Assembly: GCA_964510225.1 (NCBI GenBank)
Contig: CAZEAN010000066.1
Span: forward strand, 1 to 33,207
Direction of reading: 5' to 3'
Source: CAZEAN01 sp964510225
GTDB lineage: Bacteria; Planctomycetota; Planctomycetia; Isosphaerales; Isosphaeraceae
DNA length: 33,207 nt
Part shown: positions 9,055-16,537 of the stretch, in pieces
Layout: every line of letters begins with the position of its first letter
Position numbering within the stretch: the first letter of the stretch is position 1
Notes under the pieces: model-generated
What the model was told of the DNA's origin: nothing
Database searches by the model: none
Seen by the model: the letters and a program-made list of their open reading frames with translations, nothing else
Translations under genes and position numbers: made by a program

Positions 9055-10050
9055 ATGACTAAAACAAGACTGGGGCGTTCAGGACTCGAAGTTAGCCGGC
9101 TTGGCTTGGGAATGGCCGCCATTGGACGGCCGGGGTATATCAACATTGGTCATGGAAAAGACCTAAGTCGTAGAACTGATGTGGAATCGATGCGATCCCA
9201 CGCTTTTGAACTCCTCGACGAGGCATTCAACAACGGGATTCGATACTACGACGCTGCACGGTCGTACGGTAAGGCTGAAGAGTTCTTAAGTGGTTGGCTT
9301 AAGGCTCGGAGCATTCCAGCCGGACTTGTGACGATCGGATCGAAGTGGGGCTATACCTACACAGCGGATTGGGAGATCCAGGCGGAGGCCCACGAAATCA
9401 AGGACCATTCTGTCGAGACCTTTCAACGGCAACTGCTTGAATCACGACACTGGTTCGGTGATCAACTGGCACTCTATCAAATCCACTCCGCAACGCTGGA
9501 AAGTGGTGTCTTGGAGAATGTCGCGGTACTGGAACGTCTCGGGAAGCTCAAAGCGGAATGTGTTGCGATCGGTCTCTCACTGTCCGGTCCAGCACAAGCC
9601 AAGACGCTGGAACGTGCATTGGACGTCACAGTTGATGGCGAGCGACTCTTCGATACAGTCCAGGCCACCTGGAATATTCTGGAGCCTTCGGTCGGTCAGA
9701 TGCTCGCCGAAGCAGATCGTGCGGGGATGGGGATCATTGTCAAGGAAGCTGTGGCGAACGGCCGACTAACTCCGGGTAATGAAGATCCAGGGTTTGCCAA
9801 TCAACGAGAGACACTTGACTCCATCGCTGAAGAACATCATTCGACGATCGATGCCCTCGCGATCGCCGCAGTCCTTGCCCAACCCTGGGTTGACGTAGTT
9901 CTCTGCGGCGCGACGACGATTGAACAACTGTACTCGAACCTCCGGGCCGTCGAATTGAGGCTCAATCCTGAAGTCCAGGAACGACTGGCTGCACTTGCGG
10001 AGACTCCCGAAGTGTATTGGGCAACCCGATCGCGACTCCCCTGGAATTGA
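9055..10050 (+). CDS. Aldo/keto reductase, cytoplasmic
   Basis: This NAD(P)H-dependent oxidoreductase of the AKR superfamily has about 331 residues. The start is the ATG at 9055, giving MTKTRLGRSGLEVSRLGLG; a GTG at 9040 would add five residues. The catalytic tetrad is visible: D66 and Y71 in RYYDAARSYGKAE, K97 in IGSKWGY and H144 in YQIHSAT. No signal peptide is seen, unlike the second aldo/keto reductase at 31100. The C-terminal NADP-binding part includes VVLCGATTIEQL. The TyrA gene follows after only 27 nt, suggesting a shared transcript. Substrate unknown; sugar or small aldehyde reduction is typical. Confidence 0.92.
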   Translation: MTKTRLGRSGLEVSRLGLGMAAIGRPGYINIGHGKDLSRRTDVESMRSHAFELLDEAFNNGIRYYDAARSYGKAEEFLSGWLKARSIPAGLVTIGSKWGYTYTADWEIQAEAHEIKDHSVETFQRQLLESRHWFGDQLALYQIHSATLESGVLENVAVLERLGKLKAECVAIGLSLSGPAQAKTLERALDVTVDGERLFDTVQATWNILEPSVGQMLAEADRAGMGIIVKEAVANGRLTPGNEDPGFANQRETLDSIAEEHHSTIDALAIAAVLAQPWVDVVLCGATTIEQLYSNLRAVELRLNPEVQERLAALAETPEVYWATRSRLPWN

Positions 10051-10066
10051 CGATCCTCGAATACCT

Positions 10067-10070
10067 GGAG
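10067..10070 (+). promoter_or_regulatory. Ribosome binding site deciding a TTG start for the tyrA-like gene
   Basis: GGAG lies 7 nt before the TTG at 10078. The next in-frame candidates fall inside the Rossmann motif, so this site supports TTG initiation. Confidence 0.6.
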
Positions 10071-10077
10071 CAGACTC

Positions 10078-10962
10078 TTGGAATCTGAGCGGTTCGGTAC
10101 GGTCGTGATCGTGGGAGTGGGGTTGATCGGCGGCTCCATTGGAGCTGCGCTTCGAACTCGACAGTTGGCCGACCGCGTCATCGGTGTGGGTCGGGATCAG
10201 GGACGATTGCAAGAAGCAGTGCAGTTGGGTGCGATTGATTCGGGAAGCACGGATCTCTCGACGGCGGTTGTCGATGCGGAGGTCGCGGTTGTTTGTACAC
10301 CTGTGAGTCGGATTGCCCAGGATGTTCGATCCATTGCGCGGTCGGCCCGTGATCCCGTCTTGATTACCGATGCTGGTAGTACCAAGCAGCAGATCATCAG
10401 TACACTCGAAGCAGATGAGCGAAGCCGACGGCTTTTTGTCGGCGCCCATCCTTTGGCCGGTTCCGAACGTCGTGGGGTGGCCCATGCCCGGCACAATCTT
10501 TTCGAAAATTCCGTCTGTGTCTTAACGCCGACCGATCAAACCTCGGATCAACAATTGATTGAGGCCGATCGGTTTTGGTCGAGCCTCGGGTGTCGGACCA
10601 TCCGACTCAATCCTGAAGATCATGATCGGGCGTTGGGACGGACCAGCCACCTCCCTCACGTCTTAGCATCGGCCCTGGCGCTGACGGTTCCCATCGATGA
10701 ACTCCAACTCGCGGCTGGCTCTTATCGTGATGGAACCCGAGTCGCGGCCTCTGATCCCGCTCTTTGGGCCGACATCTTTCTGGAGAACAAGGACTCTGTT
10801 CTTGGTGCAATCAGTGAGTTCGAGGCGCAACTTGATCAGCTCCGTGAGGCAATCGAGCTGGGAAATAGGGGAAGACTCATCGAACTCGGTGCGCAAGCCA
10901 GAGACCTCCGACTCCGACGTGACGAGGTCCTCGGTTCGACTCACGCTGTAAATGACCCGTGA
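10078..10962 (+). CDS. tyrA: Prephenate/arogenate dehydrogenase (TyrA type)
   Basis: This enzyme makes the tyrosine precursor by oxidative decarboxylation of prephenate or arogenate. The product has 294 residues with an N-terminal Rossmann motif GVGLIGGS (residues 13-20), a VVCTPVSRIAQD segment, VLITDAGSTKQ, and the family motif GAHPLAGSERRGVAHARHNLFENS with its substrate-binding H and G-S-E/R. A later DHDRALGRTSHLPHVLASALA matches the TyrA helical domain. No chorismate mutase or ACT domain is attached. Translation most likely begins at the TTG at 10078. The downstream TPR frame is open from this stop, but its own start is later. Confidence 0.9.
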   Translation: MESERFGTVVIVGVGLIGGSIGAALRTRQLADRVIGVGRDQGRLQEAVQLGAIDSGSTDLSTAVVDAEVAVVCTPVSRIAQDVRSIARSARDPVLITDAGSTKQQIISTLEADERSRRLFVGAHPLAGSERRGVAHARHNLFENSVCVLTPTDQTSDQQLIEADRFWSSLGCRTIRLNPEDHDRALGRTSHLPHVLASALALTVPIDELQLAAGSYRDGTRVAASDPALWADIFLENKDSVLGAISEFEAQLDQLREAIELGNRGRLIELGAQARDLRLRRDEVLGSTHAVNDP

Positions 10963-11147
10963 AGAGAGAGTCGACGCGATCTGGTGGACTTGGCAGTCGC
11001 GATGAAGTCGTGATAGGTTATCATCATAATTACCAGGCTGCGTGTTTTGCCCTTAACGCTGAATTTCGGTCGTTGAGTGAGGTTGGGCCTTTTCGGAAAC
11101 CCGGCAGTCAGGGTAACGCCAATAGATCGTGGAGGACGGTTCAAACG

Positions 11148-13394
11148 ATGATCGGGTCACTCCGCCTGCATCTTCTCTGTATGTTGCTTCTCTCAACGCT
11201 ACTCGCTCCGATCTTGCGGGGTAGCCAAGCAACACAGACTGTGTCTGATCCCGTTGATACCGAGAACACAAGGACTCCAACGGCTCCACCGCCCTTGCCT
11301 CCTACGCCCCCTCATGTCCCGCTGCGACCTCGGACTGAGGATGACATCAAACGGCTCGATGCAATCCGATATTACACCGCTGCTCGAGCACTTGAGTCTC
11401 GACGTCAATTCAACCAAGCGATTGAACTCTTTGAAAAGGCTCGTGATCTCGACCCGAACGCCGTGTCGGTCTTACGACGATTAAGCCGGCTTTATTTCGG
11501 CATGGGTGGTAACCGGATGCGCCGAGGGGTCGAAGCTGGCCGTGCAGCGATCGCGCTCGATCCAGACGATTCCGAGACGATCGATCGCCTGGTCCGCTAC
11601 TATCGATCAACGAATCAATCGGACGAAGCGGAAGCGCTGCTGACTTCCGTCCTCGAAGACCCGAAACTGCCGGCCTTTTGCCCGACACGCTTGGTCGTCC
11701 TCCGCGACCTCGCACAGCTCTACGTTGATCGCCAACGGAATGATTTGGCCGCTGACCAGCTTGCGAAACTCGTCGATGCGCTCGATTCGAAGGAAGCAAC
11801 CCAGCTCAACGACGTCGAGCAACGGGAGATCCTCGGACAAGACGAGGCTGCGACCTACCGTCGCTTCGGAGAGCTTTTCTTCAGTGCCGGCCGGTTCGGC
11901 CTTGCGATCAAGGCACTTCGTCGGAGCCTCATCTATGATCCGGAGAGCCCCGAAACACCGCTTTACCTGGCCCAGTCGCTGATCCGCGCCGATCGTGCTT
12001 CCGAGGCTCTCGAGTTGCTGGAGCCGATCGTCGAGAATCCACCGCCTGGCCGTGTGGCCTTTGATGTCTTGGCGCAGGTTTTAGAGGCGCTCGGCCGTGG
12101 TGACGAGATAATTCCTCAGATTGAAGCAGCAATCGAAGCGAATCCTGAGAATGTGTTATTGCGTTACTCGTTGGCCGAACGTTTCGAACAGCTCGGGATG
12201 CAAGATCGTGCCAAGGAGATTTACAGTGATCTCGCCGCCGATCAGCCAGAAGGTCGACAACTAGCGACGATGGCCCAGCTCCTCCAAGAGCAAGAGAAGT
12301 GGCCGGAGCTTCTCCAGCTACTTTCGGCACCCCAGAACGACGGGCGGACCCGGTTCATGATCCGGAGTCGGATCGGGATTATGAGCAACGATCCTGACCT
12401 CGCCGAGACCATTCTCGATGCCGGCATCGAACTCCTCCGGGCAAACCCACCACAATTGACCGCACGCGCAACGCAAGTCCTCCTCGAAATCGCGGGCCGA
12501 TCGGGCAAGACCGACCGCCTCATCACGCTTGAGCGCCTTGTTCTGGAGCAGTATCCCAGTCCGCAAGTCTTCCAGAAGCTGGCGAGTACGCTGGAGCAGG
12601 CGGGTCGTCCTCTCGAAGCGGCCGAAGTGCTCACGCAGATGGTCGACGACTATCCAGAAGAGGCTCGGACTGGTCGACAGCTGACGATCATCGCTGAGCT
12701 TCAGTTCGATGGCGGTGCCTATGAGCAATCGCTTGAGAGTGCACGGGTTGCGCTAGAACTCGAACCCGAGAGCATCGATGCTGTTCTGGTGATGGGGTCC
12801 GCGCTCCAGAAGCTCGGCCGGACTGATGAAGCTATTGCGCTTTATGACGATTTGCCGCCCGCCCTGCTCGAAAATCCATTCGCCGCCCGGTTTATCAGGA
12901 TCTGGCGTGCCAATGCGCTGGTCGAAATCGATCGCTACGAGGAGGGGGTCGCCGAGCTGGAACGACTCCTCGAGGAAGATCCCGACGACCCTTGGATCAA
13001 CAACGATCTGGGTTATCTGTGGGCCGAGCGTGGGGAGAATCTGGAGCGGGCCGTTGCGATGACGCGCAAAGCGGTCAAGTCGGAACCCGACAACCCTGCC
13101 TATCGGGATAGTCTTGGGTGGGCGCTTTACAAGCTTGGTAACCTTGATGAGGCGTTGGTTCATCTGACCCGTGCCGTTGACCTCGGTGCCTCGGCGACCA
13201 ACCAAGACCATCTTGGAGATACCTACTACCGACTCGGCCGCGTTGAGGATGCACGGGCTTCCTGGAGTCGTGCTGCCGAAGAAGCCGCCCAGTCAGACCC
13301 GCCCGATCCCCGCTTGGACTCGATCCTCGAAAAGCTCGGAGCCCTCGGTGAGCCGCCTGACGATCTCCTCGACACCGATCCTGAAAACCCCTAA
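11148..13394 (+). CDS. Exported tetratricopeptide-repeat protein
   Basis: The start is the ATG at 11148, preceded by GGAGG (11131-11135); the frame is open back to 10959. The 748-residue product has a signal peptide or anchor (about residues 5-25, LLCMLLLSTLLAPIL), then a proline-rich linker (about residues 45-65). The rest is a long series of TPR helix pairs. The clearest are near the start (YYTAARALESRRQFNQAIELFEKARDLDPN) and near the end (INNDLGYLWAERG ... LERAVAMTRKAVKSEPDNPAYRDSLGWALYKLGNLDEALVHL). It should act as a protein-interaction scaffold outside the cytoplasm or at the membrane. No catalytic domain is visible. The acidic C-terminus ends in a short disordered tail. Confidence 0.9.
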   Translation: MIGSLRLHLLCMLLLSTLLAPILRGSQATQTVSDPVDTENTRTPTAPPPLPPTPPHVPLRPRTEDDIKRLDAIRYYTAARALESRRQFNQAIELFEKARDLDPNAVSVLRRLSRLYFGMGGNRMRRGVEAGRAAIALDPDDSETIDRLVRYYRSTNQSDEAEALLTSVLEDPKLPAFCPTRLVVLRDLAQLYVDRQRNDLAADQLAKLVDALDSKEATQLNDVEQREILGQDEAATYRRFGELFFSAGRFGLAIKALRRSLIYDPESPETPLYLAQSLIRADRASEALELLEPIVENPPPGRVAFDVLAQVLEALGRGDEIIPQIEAAIEANPENVLLRYSLAERFEQLGMQDRAKEIYSDLAADQPEGRQLATMAQLLQEQEKWPELLQLLSAPQNDGRTRFMIRSRIGIMSNDPDLAETILDAGIELLRANPPQLTARATQVLLEIAGRSGKTDRLITLERLVLEQYPSPQVFQKLASTLEQAGRPLEAAEVLTQMVDDYPEEARTGRQLTIIAELQFDGGAYEQSLESARVALELEPESIDAVLVMGSALQKLGRTDEAIALYDDLPPALLENPFAARFIRIWRANALVEIDRYEEGVAELERLLEEDPDDPWINNDLGYLWAERGENLERAVAMTRKAVKSEPDNPAYRDSLGWALYKLGNLDEALVHLTRAVDLGASATNQDHLGDTYYRLGRVEDARASWSRAAEEAAQSDPPDPRLDSILEKLGALGEPPDDLLDTDPENP

Positions 13395-13588
13395 AACCGT
13401 ACAATCTAGTTGGTTGAGGGACGGATTCCGAATCGAGACGATTGGTCTGGGACGATGTCCGTCGGGTCAGTGACCCCGTTCTTGGACTCAGATCGATCGA
13501 GACTCCGGTTCTTTCCGTCGTCGAATCCTCCCAGTGTCTTCGATCTACGCAAGAACTGGGCACGACTTTCACGGAGCCTTTCGACAAG

Positions 13589-14329
13589 ATGGCTGGTCAC
13601 TCCCATGCCGCCAACGTGGCGGCTCGCAAGAACGCTGTCGACGCCAAGCGTGGCAAACTCTTTAGCAAACTCTGTCGGGCCATTTACGTCGCCGCCCGAA
13701 ATGGCGGTCCTGACACCGCAACGAACCTCCGACTCCGCTACGCGATCGATAAAGCGAGAGCGCTGAGTTGCCCAAAGGACAATATCGAACGCTCGGTGAA
13801 AAAGGCGACCGGGGAACTTGGTGGTGAGAACTTCGAAGAAGTGATCTACGAGGGGTACGGTCCCGGCGGGGTCGCTGTTCTCTGTGAGATCCTCACCGAC
13901 AATCGAAACCGGACCGCCAGTGAGATCCGCCGCGCCTTCGACGTCTGCGGTGGCAATCTCGGTTCGACAGGCTGCGTCAGTTATCTCTTCGACTTCAAAG
14001 GGCTCTTCCTCGTACCCGGAGACAAAATCGCGGAGGAAGAACTCCTAGAAATCGCCCTCGAAGCCGGCGCCGAGGATCTCAAGCACGATGGCGAATTCCA
14101 CGAAGTGATCTGTGATCCGAAAGCCTTCGAGGATGTCCGAAAAGCCCTCGAAGATCGAGAGATTCCAGTCGAAAGCGGAGAAACCGCTTACCTTCCACAA
14201 AACACGGTTGATCTCGATCTCGAACAGTCCAAAAAAATGATCAAACTCCGTGATTTACTAGATGATAATGACGACGTCCAAAACGTCTATTCAAACGAGA
14301 ATATGCCTGAAGAAGCCCTCGCTTCTTAA
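13589..14329 (+). CDS. YebC/PmpR-family protein (transcription or translation regulator)
   Basis: The start is the ATG at 13589, giving MAGHSHAANVAARKNAVDAKRGKLFSKL; the frame is open upstream to 13442 without homology. The 246-residue length is typical. Conserved blocks include CPKDNIERSVKKATGEL, EVIYEGYGPGGVAVLCEILTDNRNRTASEIRRAF and GGNLGSTGCVSYLFDFKGLF. YebC-type proteins are DNA-binding regulators in some bacteria and assist ribosomes at proline-rich stretches in others; which applies here is unknown. The usual GHSKW near the N-terminus is GHSHA here. It is followed 54 nt later by the aminotransferase gene. Confidence 0.95.
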   Translation: MAGHSHAANVAARKNAVDAKRGKLFSKLCRAIYVAARNGGPDTATNLRLRYAIDKARALSCPKDNIERSVKKATGELGGENFEEVIYEGYGPGGVAVLCEILTDNRNRTASEIRRAFDVCGGNLGSTGCVSYLFDFKGLFLVPGDKIAEEELLEIALEAGAEDLKHDGEFHEVICDPKAFEDVRKALEDREIPVESGETAYLPQNTVDLDLEQSKKMIKLRDLLDDNDDVQNVYSNENMPEEALAS

Positions 14330-14383
14330 GGTCAACAATCGCCTTTCCCTTTACTTCTGCTTTCGACACCTCGGTGGACCGCA

Positions 14384-15553
14384 ATGCCTGCAACGTTCTC
14401 GACCTCGAAGCGCCTTCAAGCGTTACCTCCCTATCTATTCGCCGAGATTGATCGGAAGAAGAAGGCGGCGATCGCTGCCGGTCGCGACGTGATCAACCTC
14501 GGAGTCGGTGATCCCGATCGTCCGACTCCCGAGGCGATCATTCGGAGCCTTCAACAACACGTCGAGAATCCGAGTTTTCATCAGTACGCACTCGATCAAG
14601 GTTCTGATGCGCTCCGACACTCCATTGCCGCGTTCTTTAATCGTCGGTTCGGTGTCGAGTTAGATCCAGAGTCGGAGATCCTCCCGACGATCGGCTCTAA
14701 GGAAGCGTTGGCACACTTTCCGCTGGCGGTGGTTGATCCCGGCGACGTGGGTCTGGTCCCCGACCCGCGCTATCCGGTCTATCAGTCCAGTGTGCAGTTC
14801 GCGGGCGGTGCGCCTTACCTAATGCCGTTGCTTCCGGAACTCGGTTTTCGACCCGACCTCGGGGCGATTCCAACCGAGATTTTGCAGCGGACCCGGGTGA
14901 TGTTCCTCAACTACCCGAACAATCCAACCGCCGGGGCGGCTGATCTTGAGTTCTTTGAGCGGGTAGTCGCACTGGCTCGTGAACACGGCTTCATTATCGC
15001 TCAGGATGCTGCCTACAGTGAGGTTTATTTCAGCACACCACCGCCGAGCATTCTCCAAGTCCCAAGTGCCAAAGATGTTGCCGTCGAGTTCCATAGCTTG
15101 TCCAAGACCTTCAACATGACTGGTTGGCGGGTTGGGTTTGCCGTTGGTGCTAGTCCTTTGATTGGCGCGCTGGCTAAGGTCAAAGCTAACACCGATTCTG
15201 GTATCTTCACCGCGATTCAGATGGCCGCCGTCACTGCCCTCGATCAGGCTGAAACGCTAACCGGGCCGATCCGGGACCTGTATCGCGAACGTCGAGACAT
15301 CCTGGTCGATGGACTCCGAGGTCTCGGTTGGGAGGTGCCCAGCCCAGATGCCACTTTTTATGTTTGGGTCCCCTGCCCAGCCGGATTGAGTTCCACCGAG
15401 ACCTGCGCTAAGCTGCTTGATGAAGCTGACCTCGTTACTACCCCTGGACTTGGGTTCGGTGAGACGGGTGACGGCTTCTTCCGGATCGCCCTCACCGTCG
15501 ATGCCTCTCGCCTCCAAGAAGCCGTCACTCGAATCGGCCAAGTGAATTTCTGA
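14384..15553 (+). CDS. dapL: LL-diaminopimelate aminotransferase-like class I/II aminotransferase
   Basis: This PLP enzyme has 389 residues. In the DapL pathway it converts tetrahydrodipicolinate directly to LL-diaminopimelate for lysine and peptidoglycan synthesis. The N-terminal pattern SKRLQALPPYLFAEIDRKKKAA, followed by INLGVGDPDRPTP, is characteristic of DapL-type enzymes. The fold-type I residues are present: NYPNNPTAG (176-184), D208 and Y211 in AQDAAYSEVYF, the PLP lysine K241 in SLSKTFNMTGWR and R249. Related MetC/AlaC-like aminotransferases share much of this pattern, so the substrate is likely but not proven. It is the last gene of the co-directional run and is followed by an IS66 remnant. 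Confidence 0.82.
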   Translation: MPATFSTSKRLQALPPYLFAEIDRKKKAAIAAGRDVINLGVGDPDRPTPEAIIRSLQQHVENPSFHQYALDQGSDALRHSIAAFFNRRFGVELDPESEILPTIGSKEALAHFPLAVVDPGDVGLVPDPRYPVYQSSVQFAGGAPYLMPLLPELGFRPDLGAIPTEILQRTRVMFLNYPNNPTAGAADLEFFERVVALAREHGFIIAQDAAYSEVYFSTPPPSILQVPSAKDVAVEFHSLSKTFNMTGWRVGFAVGASPLIGALAKVKANTDSGIFTAIQMAAVTALDQAETLTGPIRDLYRERRDILVDGLRGLGWEVPSPDATFYVWVPCPAGLSSTETCAKLLDEADLVTTPGLGFGETGDGFFRIALTVDASRLQEAVTRIGQVNF

Positions 15554-15816
15554 GACCAGTGGACCTTTTAAGTCGGACGTCCTGAAGCTGTCAGAACGAC
15601 TGATTCAACGAAAGCGACGTCCTGCTTACTTGTTCTTCTCTCGAATCTCAAGTTTGTCCGAGGGATTGCTGCAAGAGGGACTTGCATTGCTTGTGGCAGT
15701 GGACGATCCATCTCATTCTTCCGGTTGCATCCCTGCTGTAACCGTCAAGCGTAAAGACATCTTGCGGGGCTTGGTAGCATCGGGGGGAGACGAGTCACTC
15801 TCCCGGAGCAACCAAC

Positions 15817-16173
15817 ATGGCCCGAGCGAAAGGCAAGCCTCGCGATCCTCACAAAGGCGGTTCTGACGAGAAGCCATCGATGCGCAGCAACACTCCGGGC
15901 TCTCGGTCGCGGGCTACTGCCGAGAACACGAGGTGAAGACCTGCACCTTCCGATGGTGGAGGCAAGAGGAGCAAGAGATCGAGTGCAGGCACGGACTTGC
16001 TGCACTCGTCCGCGTTCCTTCCGGTCCATGTGGTGTCCGATGAAGGGGTGACGGGCGAAGAGCCGACCTCCATCGCGATCGTTCTCCCCGGTGGTTCGAC
16101 GCTTCGTGTCAGCCGAGGCTTCGATCCCCTGACGCTCCATGCCGTGGTCGCGATGGTCCCGAAGTGTTCCTGA
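15817..16173 (+). pseudogene. IS66 accessory protein TnpA, frameshifted
   Basis: The ATG at 15817 opens MARAKGKPRDP in frame 1, a typical IS66 TnpA start, but that frame stops at TGA about 120 nt later. Homology continues in a second frame with AIDAQQHSGLSVAGYCREH and then TCTFRWWRQE, the helix-turn-helix region. It passes to a third frame with TSIAIVLPGGSTLRVSRGFD, then PLTLHAVVAM, the C-terminal domain. At least two frameshifts are therefore needed, so the gene is dead. The product would have been the small DNA-binding accessory protein of IS66 transposition. Confidence 0.78.
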
Positions 16174-16399
16174 GGAATTTCGCCGGGTATTTCCAAGGCG
16201 ATGGCTTCTCCGGTTACGACGGAATCTGCTCAGGTCCCGACGTTCGTCATGTGGCGTGTTGGGCCACGCCCGCCGCACGTTTTTCGACGCTCGCACCTCC
16301 GATCCCCGATTGGCCCACGAGGCGTTGGCTCGGCTCCGGCAACTCTACGAGGTGGAGTCGGTGTGGAGGTTGGCCGCAAGCTCGGGCTGCTGGTTCTGA
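16160..16399 (+). pseudogene. IS66 transposase TnpC, internal fragment
   Basis: Directly overlapping the end of the tnpA remnant, one frame reads EVFLRNFAGYFQGDGFSGYD and then ACWATPAARF. This is the IS66 DDE-domain segment normally of the form GYLQ-x-D-x(Y/F)SGYD ... GCWAH-x-RR-x-F. A neighbouring frame continues as GHARRTFFDARTSDPRLAHE and ALARLRQLYEVE, so another frameshift lies between. The N-terminal third and the C-terminal DDE part are absent here; a tnpC C-terminus occurs separately near 26.0-26.4 kb. Confidence 0.78.
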
Positions 16400-16537
16400 C
16401 TCAGCTCCTATACGACCAGAGTTCGAACCATCCACGAGCCATTGCCCCTGGGCAAGATGCTATCTTCCGGGGTGCAGGGAGCGATCCACCAAGACCTCCG
16501 CTGGCTGGCCCTCATCGATCGATCAAGGTTGAAATGG

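Larger units (their letters stand above)
15738..16399 (+). mobile_element. IS66-family insertion sequence remnant A (decayed, right side missing)
   Basis: A GTAA-starting terminus at about 15738, followed by a tnpA-like gene 80 nt later, fits the left end of an IS66 element. The coding content is broken: tnpA is spread over three frames, tnpB and the tnpC N-terminus are absent, and a tnpC middle segment is fused directly behind tnpA. No matching right terminal repeat is visible. The stretch 15554-15737 between dapL and the element holds no gene I can support. The 16400-16537 stretch has no recognisable content. Confidence 0.75.

Noticed and set aside
10959..11147. N-terminal extension of the TPR protein overlapping the tyrA stop
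   Set aside because: The extension has no signal peptide or homology, while the ATG at 11148 has GGAGG and starts directly with a signal sequence.
13442..13588. N-terminal extension of the YebC-like protein
   Set aside because: YebC proteins start with MAGHS, found exactly at 13589.
16400..16537. Possible further transposase sequence after IS66 remnant A
   Set aside because: Short in-frame stretches are present but none matches IS66 TnpC or another family convincingly.
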